DNA from: Comamonas testosteroni
GTDB taxonomy: Bacteria; Pseudomonadota; Gammaproteobacteria; Burkholderiales; Burkholderiaceae_C
Reading direction: 5' to 3'
Assembly (NCBI GenBank): GCA_008727115.1
Contig: CP044131.1
Location: 1,240,001-1,304,000 of the forward strand
DNA length: 64,000 nucleotides
Shown: positions 22,259 to 31,527 of the stretch, piece by piece
Layout of the letters: the number at the start of each line of letters is the position of its first letter
How positions within the stretch are numbered: position 1 is the stretch's first letter
The notes under the pieces: model-generated
What the model saw: only the letters and a program-made list of their open reading frames with translations
Told to the model about the DNA's origin: nothing
Database searches by the model: none
Program-made: the position numbers and the translations under genes

Positions 22259-23230
22259 ATGGGCTGGTTGGTGGATCTGATTCGAGAGCATGGCTTTGGC
22301 ATCGTGTTTCTCAATGTGCTGATTGAGCAGCTGGGGGCTCCCATTCCCGCCTATCCGGTGCTGGTGGTGACGGGGGCGCTGGAGGGAGCCAGCCTGGCGC
22401 GGCTGCTTTGGCTGACCATCATTGCCGTCACGGCGGCCCTAATTGCCGATGTTTTCTGGTATCACGCGGGCAAGACTTATGGGCACCGAGTACTGGGCCG
22501 CATCTGCCGCATTTCGCTCTCGCCCGATGCCTGCATTCGCCAGACCGAATCCGTCTACGGCCGCTGGGGTGCCAAGTCCTTGCTGGTGGCCAAGTTTGTG
22601 CCGGGCTTTGCATCCATTGCCAGCGCTCTGGCAGGCGTGGTCGGCACGCCGCTGCGCACCTTTGTCTTGTTTGACACCCTGGGCGCGCTGATCTGGGTGG
22701 GCTCGGCTGTTTTTCTGGGCTCGCTGTTTTCCTCCACGGTGCAGGACTTGCTGGATGTGCTGACTGCGCTGGGCAAGTGGGGGCTGCTGCTGATCTCGAT
22801 TGCCTTTGTGGTGTTTGTTGCCCGCAAGTGGTGGCAGCGCCAGCGTGTGGTGCGCTCGCTGAAGATGCCGCGCATTTCTGTGCAGGAGCTCGCGGGCCTG
22901 AACGCGCAAGGCATACACCCGACGGTGATTGATGTGCGCGAGCCCATGCTCTATGGCATGGGCCATATTCCGGGCGCGCACTCCTGGGCCCAGCGTCCCG
23001 AGAAGGGCAAGCCTGCCTATGACCGCTTGCTGCCGCGCGAGCAGCACCAGCATGGGCTGGTGGTGTATTGCGACTGCCCCAATGAAATATCTGCAGCACG
23101 CGTGGCACGGCAGTTGCAGCGGGCGGGGTTCACCAATGTGCGGCCCCTGGTGGGCGGTCTCACTGCCTGGGAAGCGGCAGGGCTGAATGTCGAGGCCCAG
23201 CCCGATCAGGTGGTGGATGCTGAGACATGA
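22259..23230 (+). CDS. DedA-family membrane protein fused to a C-terminal rhodanese domain
   Basis: Residues 1-195 are a DedA (SNARE-associated, VTT) integral membrane domain with the family pattern FLNVLIEQLGAPIPAYPVL and AKFVPGFASIASALAGVVG. After the last TM helix (about 180-195) and a basic linker comes a rhodanese domain (about 210-315) with VIDVREPMLYGMGHIPGA and a Cys-containing loop VVYCDCPNE, the expected active-site position. ATG 22259 removes a non-homologous 34-residue extension. DedA proteins act in lipid flipping and membrane homeostasis; the rhodanese suggests sulfane-sulfur transfer at the inner membrane. Near other rhodanese and thiosulfate genes. Confidence 0.88.
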   Translation: MGWLVDLIREHGFGIVFLNVLIEQLGAPIPAYPVLVVTGALEGASLARLLWLTIIAVTAALIADVFWYHAGKTYGHRVLGRICRISLSPDACIRQTESVYGRWGAKSLLVAKFVPGFASIASALAGVVGTPLRTFVLFDTLGALIWVGSAVFLGSLFSSTVQDLLDVLTALGKWGLLLISIAFVVFVARKWWQRQRVVRSLKMPRISVQELAGLNAQGIHPTVIDVREPMLYGMGHIPGAHSWAQRPEKGKPAYDRLLPREQHQHGLVVYCDCPNEISAARVARQLQRAGFTNVRPLVGGLTAWEAAGLNVEAQPDQVVDAET

Positions 23231-23268
23231 AAAAGCGGCAAGCCCTGATGGAGCTTGCCGCTTTTTTT
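23230..23268 (+). terminator. Terminator after the DedA-rhodanese gene
   Basis: Stem AAAAAGCGGCAAGC / GCTTGCCGC with a T7 tail; overlaps the stop codon's last base. Confidence 0.9.
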
Positions 23269-23299
23269 GATGGGTGAGGATGAATGGGCTGGCTGCTGC

Positions 23300-23473
23300 T
23301 TATTTGCCAGCAGGCATGGAGCAGTGTCCGCCCTGAGCCGCCTGGCCTGAGCCTGCTGCGATCAGCGGAGCTTCAAAGCGCAGATCAATGGCGGGCGAGC
23401 CGTGCACATCCCAGGCCAGAAAAACGACAAGCACGGTCCAGAAAACAGCACGCAAGGTAGTTTGTGTAGTCAT
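23300..23473 (-). CDS. Small hypothetical membrane-anchored protein (57 aa)
   Basis: Begins MTTQTTLRAVFWTVLVVFLAWD, giving one N-terminal TM or signal-anchor helix, then a short polar tail ending GGHCSMPAGK. AGGAAA lies 7 nt before the ATG. It starts 14 nt after the stop of the YeeE/YedE transporter on the same strand, so it is likely a co-expressed small partner. A lone Cys near the C terminus in a sulfur-transport operon may matter. No family recognised. Confidence 0.6.
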   Translation of the reverse strand: MTTQTTLRAVFWTVLVVFLAWDVHGSPAIDLRFEAPLIAAGSGQAAQGGHCSMPAGK

Positions 23474-23487
23474 TGCGATTTCCTTGC

Positions 23488-24585
23488 TCAGAAGCCAAAG
23501 TGGCGGCGAATGCGCAGCCCGAAAATCGTGCCTGCAAAGGCCAGCGGCACCCAGATCCAGCCGTGGATGGAGCCGGTGGAGATGCCCGACAGCATGGCGC
23601 CCACATTGCAGCCAAAAGCCAGACGCGAGCTGTAACCCAGCACCAAGCCCGCGACCAGCGCGACGATCCACTGCGTGCCGGTCAAGGCCTTGGCAGCCGT
23701 GGTCTTGCCAGCGGCAATCCACAGCGCGCCACCCAGAATGCCGATATTGGTGATGCTGGTCACGTCCAGCAGCACGGTTTCGTGCAGTCGCGCGGCATTG
23801 CCGGGCTGGCTCCAGAACCAGTTATGGGCCAGATCGACAGCGCCTGTGGCATTGGCCACCTTGGCAGCCCACAGGCCAAAGCCATAGACCACGCCCCAGG
23901 GCTGGCCCGCGATGATGAGGTTGAGCGTGGCCAGAATGGCCAGCAGCACGGCGCCCACCAGCCATTTGCGTGCCAGCAGCGGCTTGGCGGGGCGGTTGAG
24001 CGCTGCATTGGCTTTTTTCACGTACCAAGCCACGCCTGCAGCGACCACGGCCAGCGCCGCCAGTGTGGCGATCAGTGCGGGTGCCCAGCCCCATTCGGTC
24101 ACCAGGCCCACGGGCGCGGTGTTGCCCAGGTCCAGCCACCAGCCCAGGTGCAGGCTGCCCAGAAAACTGCCAATGGCAAACACGGGCAGGATGGCGGTAT
24201 TCATGGGGATGCCCATGCCCGCCTTGTACAGCGTGCCGCTGCCGCAGCCGTCTGCAATTTGCATGCACAGACCAAAGACAAAGGCTCCTACCAGCAGGCT
24301 GATGCTGGGGGGGCCCAGAGCTGCCGTCAGTTCAGGGAAGTGGCCGAGCAAAGGCATGGCCAGCGCTGCAGCCAGCGCCAGCAGCAGCAATTGGCCAAAG
24401 ATGCCGCTGCCGTCTTTTTCCTCAACCAGCATGCGCCAGCCTGTGGTGAAGCCAAAGCGTTTGCCAGCCAGCACCGCGCCCAGGCCGATACCCACGGCAA
24501 ACAGCGCCGCCTGACGCACGGAGACCGACCACAGCAGCCAGCCAAAGAAAACGGCCAGCAGCGCCGTTATGGGAAGTCGTTTCAT
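23488..24585 (-). CDS. YeeE/YedE-family thiosulfate/sulfur transporter
   Basis: Integral inner-membrane protein of the TsuA/YeeE family that imports thiosulfate or a related sulfur species. About nine TM helices. The conserved Cys motifs are present: MQIADGCGSGTLYKAG near 110-125 and FGCNVGAMLSGI near 330, matching the family's paired-Cys pore. The 365-aa length is usual. It lies 56 nt downstream of a periplasmic rhodanese gene on the same strand and probably forms an operon for thiosulfate uptake and sulfur transfer. Confidence 0.88.
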   Translation of the reverse strand: MKRLPITALLAVFFGWLLWSVSVRQAALFAVGIGLGAVLAGKRFGFTTGWRMLVEEKDGSGIFGQLLLLALAAALAMPLLGHFPELTAALGPPSISLLVGAFVFGLCMQIADGCGSGTLYKAGMGIPMNTAILPVFAIGSFLGSLHLGWWLDLGNTAPVGLVTEWGWAPALIATLAALAVVAAGVAWYVKKANAALNRPAKPLLARKWLVGAVLLAILATLNLIIAGQPWGVVYGFGLWAAKVANATGAVDLAHNWFWSQPGNAARLHETVLLDVTSITNIGILGGALWIAAGKTTAAKALTGTQWIVALVAGLVLGYSSRLAFGCNVGAMLSGISTGSIHGWIWVPLAFAGTIFGLRIRRHFGF

Positions 24586-24600
24586 GTTTTTATGAATTTG

Positions 24601-24650
24601 ATAGCTGTCAGCGCTTGATACGTAAGCGCTGGAGCCTGTTTTTATTTAAA
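24601..24650. repeat. AGCGCT-type intergenic repeat
   Basis: ATAGCTGTCAGCGCTTGATAC then GTAAGCGCTGGAGCCTG: the short palindromic repeat family also seen at 32456, 34740, 48165 and 50424. It lies between the rhodanese and YeeE/YedE genes. Confidence 0.7.
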
Positions 24651-25601
24651 AGTTTTTTCCCACCACTTCTTGGCGTCGTATGCAAGGGATTCGGCGCGGC
24701 CGGGTTGGTTGGCCATGCGCGGTGCATCTTTTTGCTGGGTCCAGTCCACCATGGAGCCTGCGTACAGCTTCACATTGGGCAGGCCCGCCATTTCGGACAG
24801 GCCAAACCAGTCGGTCGCAGCCCAGTGGCCGGTGTTGCAAAAGGCCACCATGTCCTGGCCCTGCTGGCGCTGGATTTTCGCGGCGATGTCCTTGGCCTTG
24901 CTGGCGTCCACAAACAAGGTGGTGCCGGGCACAAACCACTGGTTGAAGTCCAGCTGCTGGGCGCCGGGCAGCGTGCCCGATACCTTGGCGGCGGGGGCGC
25001 GCGTCTTGCCTTGATAGAACGCATCGGGGCGCGAGTCCACCAATGCGGCGTTGGACAGGTCGATGTGCTTGCCCACATCCTGTTGCGTGGCCAGCCAGTT
25101 GGCATCGAACGTCGGGGCGTAGGAGCTGGGGGCGATCTGCACCGTGGTCTTACCCACGGGCTTGCCTGCGGCCTCCCAGGCCTTCATGCCGCCGTTGACG
25201 ATGGACAGCTCTTTGAGGCCCAGGCTTTTGAGCGTCCAGTACACACGGGCCATGGCGCCAAAGTCCGTGGCGTCCGCTCCGCTGGAAATGACGATGGCGT
25301 GCGTCTCGGGCGTCAGACCCAGCGACTGCACCAATGCCACCAGCTTGGGCTGGTCGGGCAGCTCGCCGGGATTGGTAGCCGGGCCGCGCCATTTGCCGTA
25401 AGGGGCGTTGGCGGCCTTGTCGATATGGCCGGCCTCAAAAGACTTGGGGTCGCGGATGTCGATCAGGCGAACGTCGGCTTGCTGCAGCAGCAGGGGCTGT
25501 AGCTGCTCCGGCGTGAGCAGAGGTTGTGCGGCAAGGGCACAGCTGCTTGCGCCAAGGCTCAAGCCCAGGCCCAGTGCATAGATGGTCAGAGAATTTTTCA
25601 T
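24642..25601 (-). CDS. Periplasmic two-domain sulfurtransferase (rhodanese)
   Basis: Thiosulfate:acceptor sulfurtransferase type. A signal peptide ends near ALAA (residue 25). The first rhodanese domain (about 30-150) has VRLIDIRDPKSFEAGHIDKA but Ser in place of the catalytic Cys (ISSGAD near 106), so it is structural only. The second (about 165-300) has the active Cys255 in AFCNTGHWA. First gene of the leftward sulfur operon with the YeeE/YedE transporter. The stretch 25602-25890 upstream shows no further gene. Confidence 0.88.
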   Translation of the reverse strand: MKNSLTIYALGLGLSLGASSCALAAQPLLTPEQLQPLLLQQADVRLIDIRDPKSFEAGHIDKAANAPYGKWRGPATNPGELPDQPKLVALVQSLGLTPETHAIVISSGADATDFGAMARVYWTLKSLGLKELSIVNGGMKAWEAAGKPVGKTTVQIAPSSYAPTFDANWLATQQDVGKHIDLSNAALVDSRPDAFYQGKTRAPAAKVSGTLPGAQQLDFNQWFVPGTTLFVDASKAKDIAAKIQRQQGQDMVAFCNTGHWAATDWFGLSEMAGLPNVKLYAGSMVDWTQQKDAPRMANQPGRAESLAYDAKKWWEKTFK

Positions 25602-25890
25602 GGCAGGAGTCGGCGCAGGCCGAATCGTCAGAGGGCGTGGCTACGCCTGAGGTCTCTATTGTCCGGCCTGAGGGGCGAGACACCAACCAAGAAAAACTTG
25701 TCTGCTTATTGCCTGGAGTTATGAAGAAGGCTGTTGCTGTCTGTGGCAATAAATTTCACTCAAAAAGCGGTCAAAAGCTTTTGTATAAAGGGCTGATAGA
25801 TATTGAATTGAGAGTTGGATGTGGGCGCTGCTTTACCGAGGGGACCGTCATGGGGTATTGCCCCCTGGGTTGATGGTCGAAGTGATAGCC

Positions 25891-26457
25891 TTATTCGGCC
25901 AAGGTAATGCGCCCAAACTGGGTATCCACCGACGCTTCAATTACCTTGTCGCACAGGACACGCACTTTTTTGGCCTGACCGAATTTCAGCGTGAAAGGCA
26001 TGTCCACAGGCACCATGACTTTCTGAATATGCGAGTGCTGGCAGTTGCCGCGATTGATTTCCAGATCGTAGATCGTGAGTTCGTCGGCTCTTGAACGGAT
26101 GGTCATGATGTAGTCCGGTTTGCCCGGCGTATACACATGCTCCAGCGTGATCGAGACCGGCTGGCCTTCGCCGAACCAGGGCTCGGTGCCGGACTCGGGT
26201 TCGGACTCGGTGTAGGGCTCCTCGATGCCGGCGGCCTCCCGAGCTGCGGCCTCTGCTTGCCCTCCGGTGATGGGCTCGTCGGATGCGGCGTGTGCAAACT
26301 CAGGCTCTGGTGTGCTGGCCGGTGTGGTCTGAGCGATGGTGTCCGCGTTTGCAGATGTGCTGGCAGGTAGTGTGCTGGGGGACGTTGTCTCAGGCTGGCA
26401 GCCTGCAAGGGTGAGGGCAACAGTGGCGGTGAGCAGCAAAGAGCGCAGAGCAGTCAT
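25891..26457 (-). CDS. Putative lipoprotein, unknown function
   Basis: ATG 26457 gives MTALRSLLLTATVALTLAGC, a lipoprotein signal with lipobox LAGC (Cys20). An upstream open frame is non-homologous. A low-complexity Ser/Thr/Ala/Glu-rich linker (about 21-95) precedes a compact C-terminal domain containing GNCQHSHIQKV and VRVLCDKVIEA, with two Cys that could form a disulfide. No known family recognised. It precedes nothing obvious; hemH ends 154 nt upstream on the same strand. Confidence 0.7.
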   Translation of the reverse strand: MTALRSLLLTATVALTLAGCQPETTSPSTLPASTSANADTIAQTTPASTPEPEFAHAASDEPITGGQAEAAAREAAGIEEPYTESEPESGTEPWFGEGQPVSITLEHVYTPGKPDYIMTIRSRADELTIYDLEINRGNCQHSHIQKVMVPVDMPFTLKFGQAKKVRVLCDKVIEASVDTQFGRITLAE

Positions 26458-26611
26458 GAGAAGCGTCGAAGACCTGGCAAGAGGGGGCAAACAAAGCGGC
26501 CAAAGCGGATCAAGGCCTGACGGGGCAGCGCAGGCCTGAAAAGCCAGGCGGGTACAGCTGGCGCTGAGCCCGTTTGGCTGTTTGCGCTGAGGCTGCTGGC
26601 GTGGTCGTTGG

Positions 26612-27709
26612 TTATTGCTGGGCACCCAAAGCTTTGGCGCGTTCGGCGCGGGCTTTGAGTTCGGCTTCGTCCTCGCGTTGCGTAGGCCAGCCTTGCAGGT
26701 GTTGCTGAGCGATGTCGCTGAGTGCAGTAATCCAGGGCGCGCTGTCGTTGAGGCAGTCTATGTATTCAAACTGCTGGCCACCCGCGTGCAAAAAGGCTTC
26801 GCGGGCTTCTTGATTGATTTCTTCCAGAGTCTCCAGGCAGTCGCTGGTAAAGCCGGGGCAGACGACATCGACGCGTTGGGTGCCCGCCTGGGCCATGGCA
26901 ATCAGCGAAGGCTCGGTATAGGGCTCCAGCCACTTGGCCTTGCCAAAGCGCGACTGGAAGGTGACCAGGTACTGGTCGGCATTGAGCTTGAGCCGCTCGG
27001 CTAGCAGGCGTGCCGTCTTGTGCGATTCGCAGTGATAGGGGTCGCCCAGGTGCAGGGTGCGCTCGGGCACTCCGTGAAAGCTCATGACCAGCTTCTCACC
27101 TCGGCCATGGCCGCGCCAGTGCGCTTCAATGCGCTGTGCCAAGGCTTCGATATAGCCGGCGTCATCGTGATAACGGTTCACAAAGCGCAGCTCGGGAATA
27201 TGGCGCTGGGTCTTGGCCCAGTCATAGACAGCATCGAACACGCTGGCCGTGGTCGTGCCCGAATATTGGGGGTAGAGCGGAAGAACAAGAATGCGCGTCA
27301 CGCCTTCTTTTTTGAGCGCGTCGAGCTGGGCCGCAATGGATGGCTTGCCATAGCGCATGGCCGGCAGCACATGCACGTTATGCCCGCGCTCGCCCAGCCA
27401 GCCGCGCAGCAGTGTGGCCTGGCGTGTGGTCCAGTGCAGCAGGGGCGAGCCTTCGGTCTCATGCCACACGGTGGCGTACTTGGCGGCCGACTTGGCGGGC
27501 CGTGTGCGCAAAATGATGCCGTGCAAAATGGGCCACCAGGCCAGCTTGGGAATCTCCACCACGCGGTCATCACCGAGAAACTGTGCCAGGTAGGGGCGAA
27601 CAGCTGCTGCAGTGGGGGCATCGGGAGTGCCCAGATTGCACAGCAGAATGCCGGTGCGGGCAGATTGATCGTGACGGAAAGGTGGTTCGGGCACAAAGCG
27701 TGAAGGCAT
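26612..27709 (-). CDS. hemH: Ferrochelatase
   Basis: Inserts Fe2+ into protoporphyrin IX, the last step of protoheme synthesis. Shows LCNLGTPDAPT at the N terminus, LPLYPQYSGTTTASVFD with the substrate-contact region, the catalytic His in MSFHGVPERT and the QSRFGKAKWLEPYT motif. The 365-aa length is usual for betaproteobacteria. Monocistronic on the minus strand. Confidence 0.96.
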   Translation of the reverse strand: MPSRFVPEPPFRHDQSARTGILLCNLGTPDAPTAAAVRPYLAQFLGDDRVVEIPKLAWWPILHGIILRTRPAKSAAKYATVWHETEGSPLLHWTTRQATLLRGWLGERGHNVHVLPAMRYGKPSIAAQLDALKKEGVTRILVLPLYPQYSGTTTASVFDAVYDWAKTQRHIPELRFVNRYHDDAGYIEALAQRIEAHWRGHGRGEKLVMSFHGVPERTLHLGDPYHCESHKTARLLAERLKLNADQYLVTFQSRFGKAKWLEPYTEPSLIAMAQAGTQRVDVVCPGFTSDCLETLEEINQEAREAFLHAGGQQFEYIDCLNDSAPWITALSDIAQQHLQGWPTQREDEAELKARAERAKALGAQQ

Positions 27710-27780
27710 GCGCTTATTGTCTCAGCTAAGAGGTAGGTCCAGTATTCCTGAGACTTTGCCGGCCAGCTATTCTTGAGGCC

Positions 27781-28530
27781 ATGTATTTCCAAGAACGACT
27801 TGAATCATCGCTGGCCGCCTTGCAGGCGCTGCGTCACAACGGACAGATTCGTGCCATCAGCCTTGACCTTGATGACACCCTGTGGCCTATCTGGCCCACG
27901 ATTGCCAAGGCCGAGGCAGCTTTGCTGCAATGGCTGAAGGAGCATGCTTCTGTTACGGCATTGCACCTGGGAGATACGGTCAAGGTACGGGCGTTGCGAC
28001 AGGAGATCGTGAATCTGCGCCCCGACCTTCAAGGTGACTTGAGTGCTCTGCGGCGAGAGTCGATCCGGCTGGCCTTGCAAAGAGCGGGGGATGATCCAGC
28101 GCTGGCTGAGCCCGCTTTTGATGTGTTCTTTGCGGCACGCCAGCGCGTCGACCTGTTTGAGGATGCCTTGCCAGCGTTGGATTTTCTCTCGCAGCGCTGG
28201 CCTGTAGTGGCCTTGTCCAATGGGAATGCAGATGTACATGTAGTGGGCATTGGCCAGCACTTCAAGGCCAGCCTATCGGCCAGTGGCAGCGGAATGGCCA
28301 AACCGGAAGCCCGTTTTTTTCATGCAGCGGCTGATGCGCTGGGAGTAGCTCCTGAGCAGGTGCTGCATATCGGGGACGATGCTGCGCTGGATGTCCAGGG
28401 AGCCATGGATGCGGGTATGCACGCGGTCTGGCTCAACCGCGGGCAGTTAGCATGGCCTTACGTGGGAGCTGAACCCCACGTCACAGTCGCCAGCCTTTGG
28501 CAGTTGTGTCAGGGGCTGGCAGATCGTTGA
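27781..28530 (+). CDS. HAD-superfamily hydrolase
   Basis: Haloacid dehalogenase-like phosphatase. Motif I DLDDTLW (residues 29-35) has the nucleophile Asp. An alpha-helical cap covers about 40-125. Motif II ALSNGN near 141, motif III Lys in GMAKPEARFF, and motif IV HIGDDAALDVQGA follow. Such proteins dephosphorylate small metabolites; the substrate is unknown. Divergent from hemH with 71 nt between. Confidence 0.88.
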   Translation: MYFQERLESSLAALQALRHNGQIRAISLDLDDTLWPIWPTIAKAEAALLQWLKEHASVTALHLGDTVKVRALRQEIVNLRPDLQGDLSALRRESIRLALQRAGDDPALAEPAFDVFFAARQRVDLFEDALPALDFLSQRWPVVALSNGNADVHVVGIGQHFKASLSASGSGMAKPEARFFHAAADALGVAPEQVLHIGDDAALDVQGAMDAGMHAVWLNRGQLAWPYVGAEPHVTVASLWQLCQGLADR

Positions 28531-28575
28531 CCGGGACGAGGGCAAGCTTTGCGGGTCAGCGAAAAGGAACAGCCT

Positions 28576-29424
28576 ATGCCTACCTGCCTGTCTGCCCGCT
28601 TTCTCAATCCACCGCCACTGGCTCCAGTGCAAACCATTGGCTGGCGTCAGCCCTTTGTATGGCTGTCCAGAGCTTTTCAGGACATCTCTAACGCTCCGTT
28701 AATCAGCCTGGCGCATGGTCTGGCCTTGATCCTGATTGGTGCAGCAATCCTGACCGTGGGGCACAATCGCTTCTGGCTGATGGCCGGAGCCTTGTCAGGC
28801 TTTCTGGTCGTGGGGCCACTGGTGGCGACCAGTCTCTATGCCGTAAGCCGGGCACTGGAGCGTGGCGAAGCGGCTGACTGGAGCCTGATTGCCCGCACCT
28901 GGACTCAATGGCAAAGCTGCCATGCCACGGGCCAGGGTGGCTACTGGTGCATGGTGAAGTTCGGCGCCTTGCTGGCGCTGGCCGCGACTGGCTGGGTGCT
29001 GGTTTCGGCATCGCTGATTACCGTGATGTCGCCCGTGCCTGTGCAGACACCTCAGGATTTCATTGCGCATGTGGTGCTGGCAAAAGATGGCCAGTTGTTC
29101 ATGCAATGGATGGCTTTGGGCAGCTTTCTGGCTGCTCCGATTTTTGCGTCCAGCGTGGTGGCCATGCCGCTGATGCTGGACAGGCGAGTGACCGTGCGCC
29201 AGGCCGTGTTGACCAGTTGGTCCGTGGTGCTGGCCAACCCGGGCCCTATGGCCTTGTGGGCGGCGCTGATTGTGATGTTGACTTTGCTGGGCCTTGGCAG
29301 CTATTTGCTGGGGCTGGTGCTTGTGATGCCCCTGCTGGGCCATGCCAGCTGGCATGCCTATCGAGATCTGGTGGATGCTTCGGCATTCCCTGCCAGGGAT
29401 GAAACGATAGAGCCTGCCGTCTGA
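28576..29424 (+). CDS. DUF2189-type integral membrane protein
   Basis: About six TM helices. The N-terminal motif IGWRQPFVWLSRAFQDI leads into the DUF2189 pattern with LAHGLALILIGAAIL, and the C terminus has LPVLGHASWHAYRDL-like sequence. ATG 28576 is preferred (AAGGAA 7 nt upstream); an in-frame TTG at 28549 has no such signal. Function unknown. Follows the HAD gene by 45 nt. Confidence 0.75.
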   Translation: MPTCLSARFLNPPPLAPVQTIGWRQPFVWLSRAFQDISNAPLISLAHGLALILIGAAILTVGHNRFWLMAGALSGFLVVGPLVATSLYAVSRALERGEAADWSLIARTWTQWQSCHATGQGGYWCMVKFGALLALAATGWVLVSASLITVMSPVPVQTPQDFIAHVVLAKDGQLFMQWMALGSFLAAPIFASSVVAMPLMLDRRVTVRQAVLTSWSVVLANPGPMALWAALIVMLTLLGLGSYLLGLVLVMPLLGHASWHAYRDLVDASAFPARDETIEPAV

Positions 29425-29470
29425 GTGTTGCGCGACCAGGGCCCGGCAAGGCTGTAAGGACCTGGTTGTC

Positions 29471-29686
29471 GTGATATTCGGTTATACGGAAGAGCAGCTT
29501 GCCCACTTTTTCCTGACCTGGGGCGTGGGCGCCTTCATCTTGTTCATGGTGTTCATCATCCTGCAGCTGGCGCGTCAGTCCAAGGCAGGAAAGTTCGGCA
29601 CCTTTGTGATCTTTCTCGGTCTGGGAGTGGGCTTCGTCGGCTACCTGGCCAAGATCATCATCCAGTGGTGGATTGAGAGCCACTGA
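29471..29686 (+). CDS. DUF2788-family small membrane protein
   Basis: 71 aa, GTG start. Two TM helices (about 14-32 and 43-62) separated by a basic turn RQSKAGKFG, ending IIIQWWIESH, the pattern of the DUF2788 family common in betaproteobacteria. Function unknown. Confidence 0.75.
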   Translation: MIFGYTEEQLAHFFLTWGVGAFILFMVFIILQLARQSKAGKFGTFVIFLGLGVGFVGYLAKIIIQWWIESH

Positions 29687-29778
29687 TCTGGCTGAGTCCC
29701 TGCTCACTTTGCTCGCTTGCAAGGGACACAAGCCGTCGGTGGTGTATCCGGCACGGTACGTGCTCGCCAGACTCTGAC

Positions 29779-30024
29779 TTACTGATAAAGGGCCAGGTTT
29801 CGCAGTGATGAGCCTCCAGGCTTGCTGAACATGCGAAGGCTCAAGTCCGCAGCTTGAGGGCGAGCGTTGGTCATGGCCGCCTCATCAGGCGTGAAGGGCA
29901 CCCTGATGCAGTCCGAGCGGCTACCTGCAGGATCGTCGGCAGCCATCTCTACCGCTCCAGCCAGCAGGTGGCGGCGCGAAATATTCAGAAATTCGCGTGT
30001 GGATTGATTCAATGTGGATGCCAT
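29779..30024 (-). pseudogene. Possible remnant of a Tat-exported protein gene
   Basis: 81-codon frame whose N terminus has SRRHLLAGA, resembling a twin-arginine signal, but the hydrophobic stretch and mature protein expected after it are absent and the rest has no family features. It lies in the 486-nt gap 29687-30172, which otherwise shows no gene. It may be a decayed 5' end or not coding at all. Confidence 0.3.
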
Positions 30025-30172
30025 GTTGTCTCCGTTGCTTTGGGGATGGGTGTGGCGATGAGATTGCCTCGCAAGCCATGGCTCAACTGTGGCGGCTCAA
30101 AGGTTGCCCGGCCTGATGCAGCAGGACTATGAGGCGATCAGGATTGTCCCTATAGGGCTTTCTATGAGGGGC

Positions 30173-31519
30173 TTAATTCTGGTCCGCACGGACTAGCCCA
30201 TCCACGGCCTGCAAGCCGGATCGCACGGCACCTTCCAGGGTGGCTGGGTAGGGGCCGCAGAGATAGTCGCCACAAGCCCAGAGAGCGTGGCCAAGCTCCA
30301 GGCCGGGGCGCTCTATGCCGGGCTTGCAGGCGAAGGTGGCCCGTTTTTCCACCACGGTTTGCACAGCCTCAATGTCTTGCCAGCCCAGTTGCTGGCGGGC
30401 TTGCTCCAGCACCTGCTGTTCAAGCGCTTCGCGGCCTGTGCGGCAGTCGCTGATGACAAAAGCCATCAGGCCTTGCTGCGCCGGGTCTGCGGGATGCAGA
30501 TGGCCACGGTCAAACACAAATTGGGCGGGAGCCTGTTCGCAGGGGTGCAGCGCAATCCAAGGCAGCTTGTGATCAAGGCGGCGGCGTGTGCGGGCATAAA
30601 CCGTGGCAATGGCGGTGTGCTCCAGTGATTGTGCGGTCTGTGCCCAGTCTTGATAGTTCACGCCAATGCGGGCGGGCAGGCGCTCATCCTCGGCAGCCAG
30701 CAGCGCCAGGCGTGCTGCCTCTTGCGGTGAGCAGGCCAGCAGTACCGCATCAAAGCGCGATTGCTCCAACTCGGTGGCAATGGCGGTATTGGCACTGCGC
30801 AGCTGCCATTGCTGACCTTTGGGTATCAGCTCCTGAATGCGGCTGGCCGTGTGCACTGTGTGCTCGCGGGCTTGCAGCCACTGGGCGGCGGGCACAGGAA
30901 AAAGATCGCCCAAGCCGCAATGAGGCACGAGAAAGTGCGAGCCGCCAGTGCCCGCAAACAGTGCGTCGTGCAGCACGCGCAAGAAGATGCTGCCACTGGC
31001 TTGCGCGGCGGGCAGGTTGAGGGCGGAGACGCACAGAGGCTCGATGAATTCATCCATCAGCCGCTGGGGCAGGCCGTTGCAGATATCGGCCACGGTGGCG
31101 GTGTCTGCGCAGCGAAAGCCTTGCACACGCCAGCGCACGGCGCGCGCCAGTAGAGCGGCGCGTTCGCGCAGCGACCAGCCGCTGGCGCTGGCAATGCCAA
31201 CTAGCGCATCGAGAGGTGCGGGGAGCTTGGGAAAGGAAAGACCGCTGCCATCGGCATAACGCATGGCCAGCGGCTTGCGCAGCATGGCTTGTTCGGGCGC
31301 TATGCCCACGGCGCGCATCAACCGAAGGCTGTCGACATAGGCGCCAATCAGAATGTGCTGCCCGTTGTCCACGGTAGTGCCATCAGCCAGCGTCAGGTTG
31401 CGGGCTCGGCCCCCCAAATGGCGGCTGGCTTCGAATACCGTAGGTGAATGACCGCTGAGCGAGAGCTGTACGGCGGCTGCCATGCCGGCCCAGCCGCCAC
31501 CAATGATGGCAACTTTCAT
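30173..31519 (-). CDS. hpnE: Hydroxysqualene dehydroxylase HpnE
   Basis: FAD-dependent enzyme reducing hydroxysqualene to squalene, the third step of the HpnCDE route. The N-terminal Rossmann motif is VAIIGGGWAGMAAAVQL, then FEASRHLGGRAR and NGQHILIGAY as in the family; the C-terminal FAD motif is ALWACGDYLCGPYPATLEGAVRSG. ATG 31519 is preferred over the frame's earlier start at 31558, which overlaps hpnD. It ends the hpnC-D-E row. Confidence 0.92.
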   Translation of the reverse strand: MKVAIIGGGWAGMAAAVQLSLSGHSPTVFEASRHLGGRARNLTLADGTTVDNGQHILIGAYVDSLRLMRAVGIAPEQAMLRKPLAMRYADGSGLSFPKLPAPLDALVGIASASGWSLRERAALLARAVRWRVQGFRCADTATVADICNGLPQRLMDEFIEPLCVSALNLPAAQASGSIFLRVLHDALFAGTGGSHFLVPHCGLGDLFPVPAAQWLQAREHTVHTASRIQELIPKGQQWQLRSANTAIATELEQSRFDAVLLACSPQEAARLALLAAEDERLPARIGVNYQDWAQTAQSLEHTAIATVYARTRRRLDHKLPWIALHPCEQAPAQFVFDRGHLHPADPAQQGLMAFVISDCRTGREALEQQVLEQARQQLGWQDIEAVQTVVEKRATFACKPGIERPGLELGHALWACGDYLCGPYPATLEGAVRSGLQAVDGLVRADQN

Positions 31520-31527
31520 GGCCGCGC

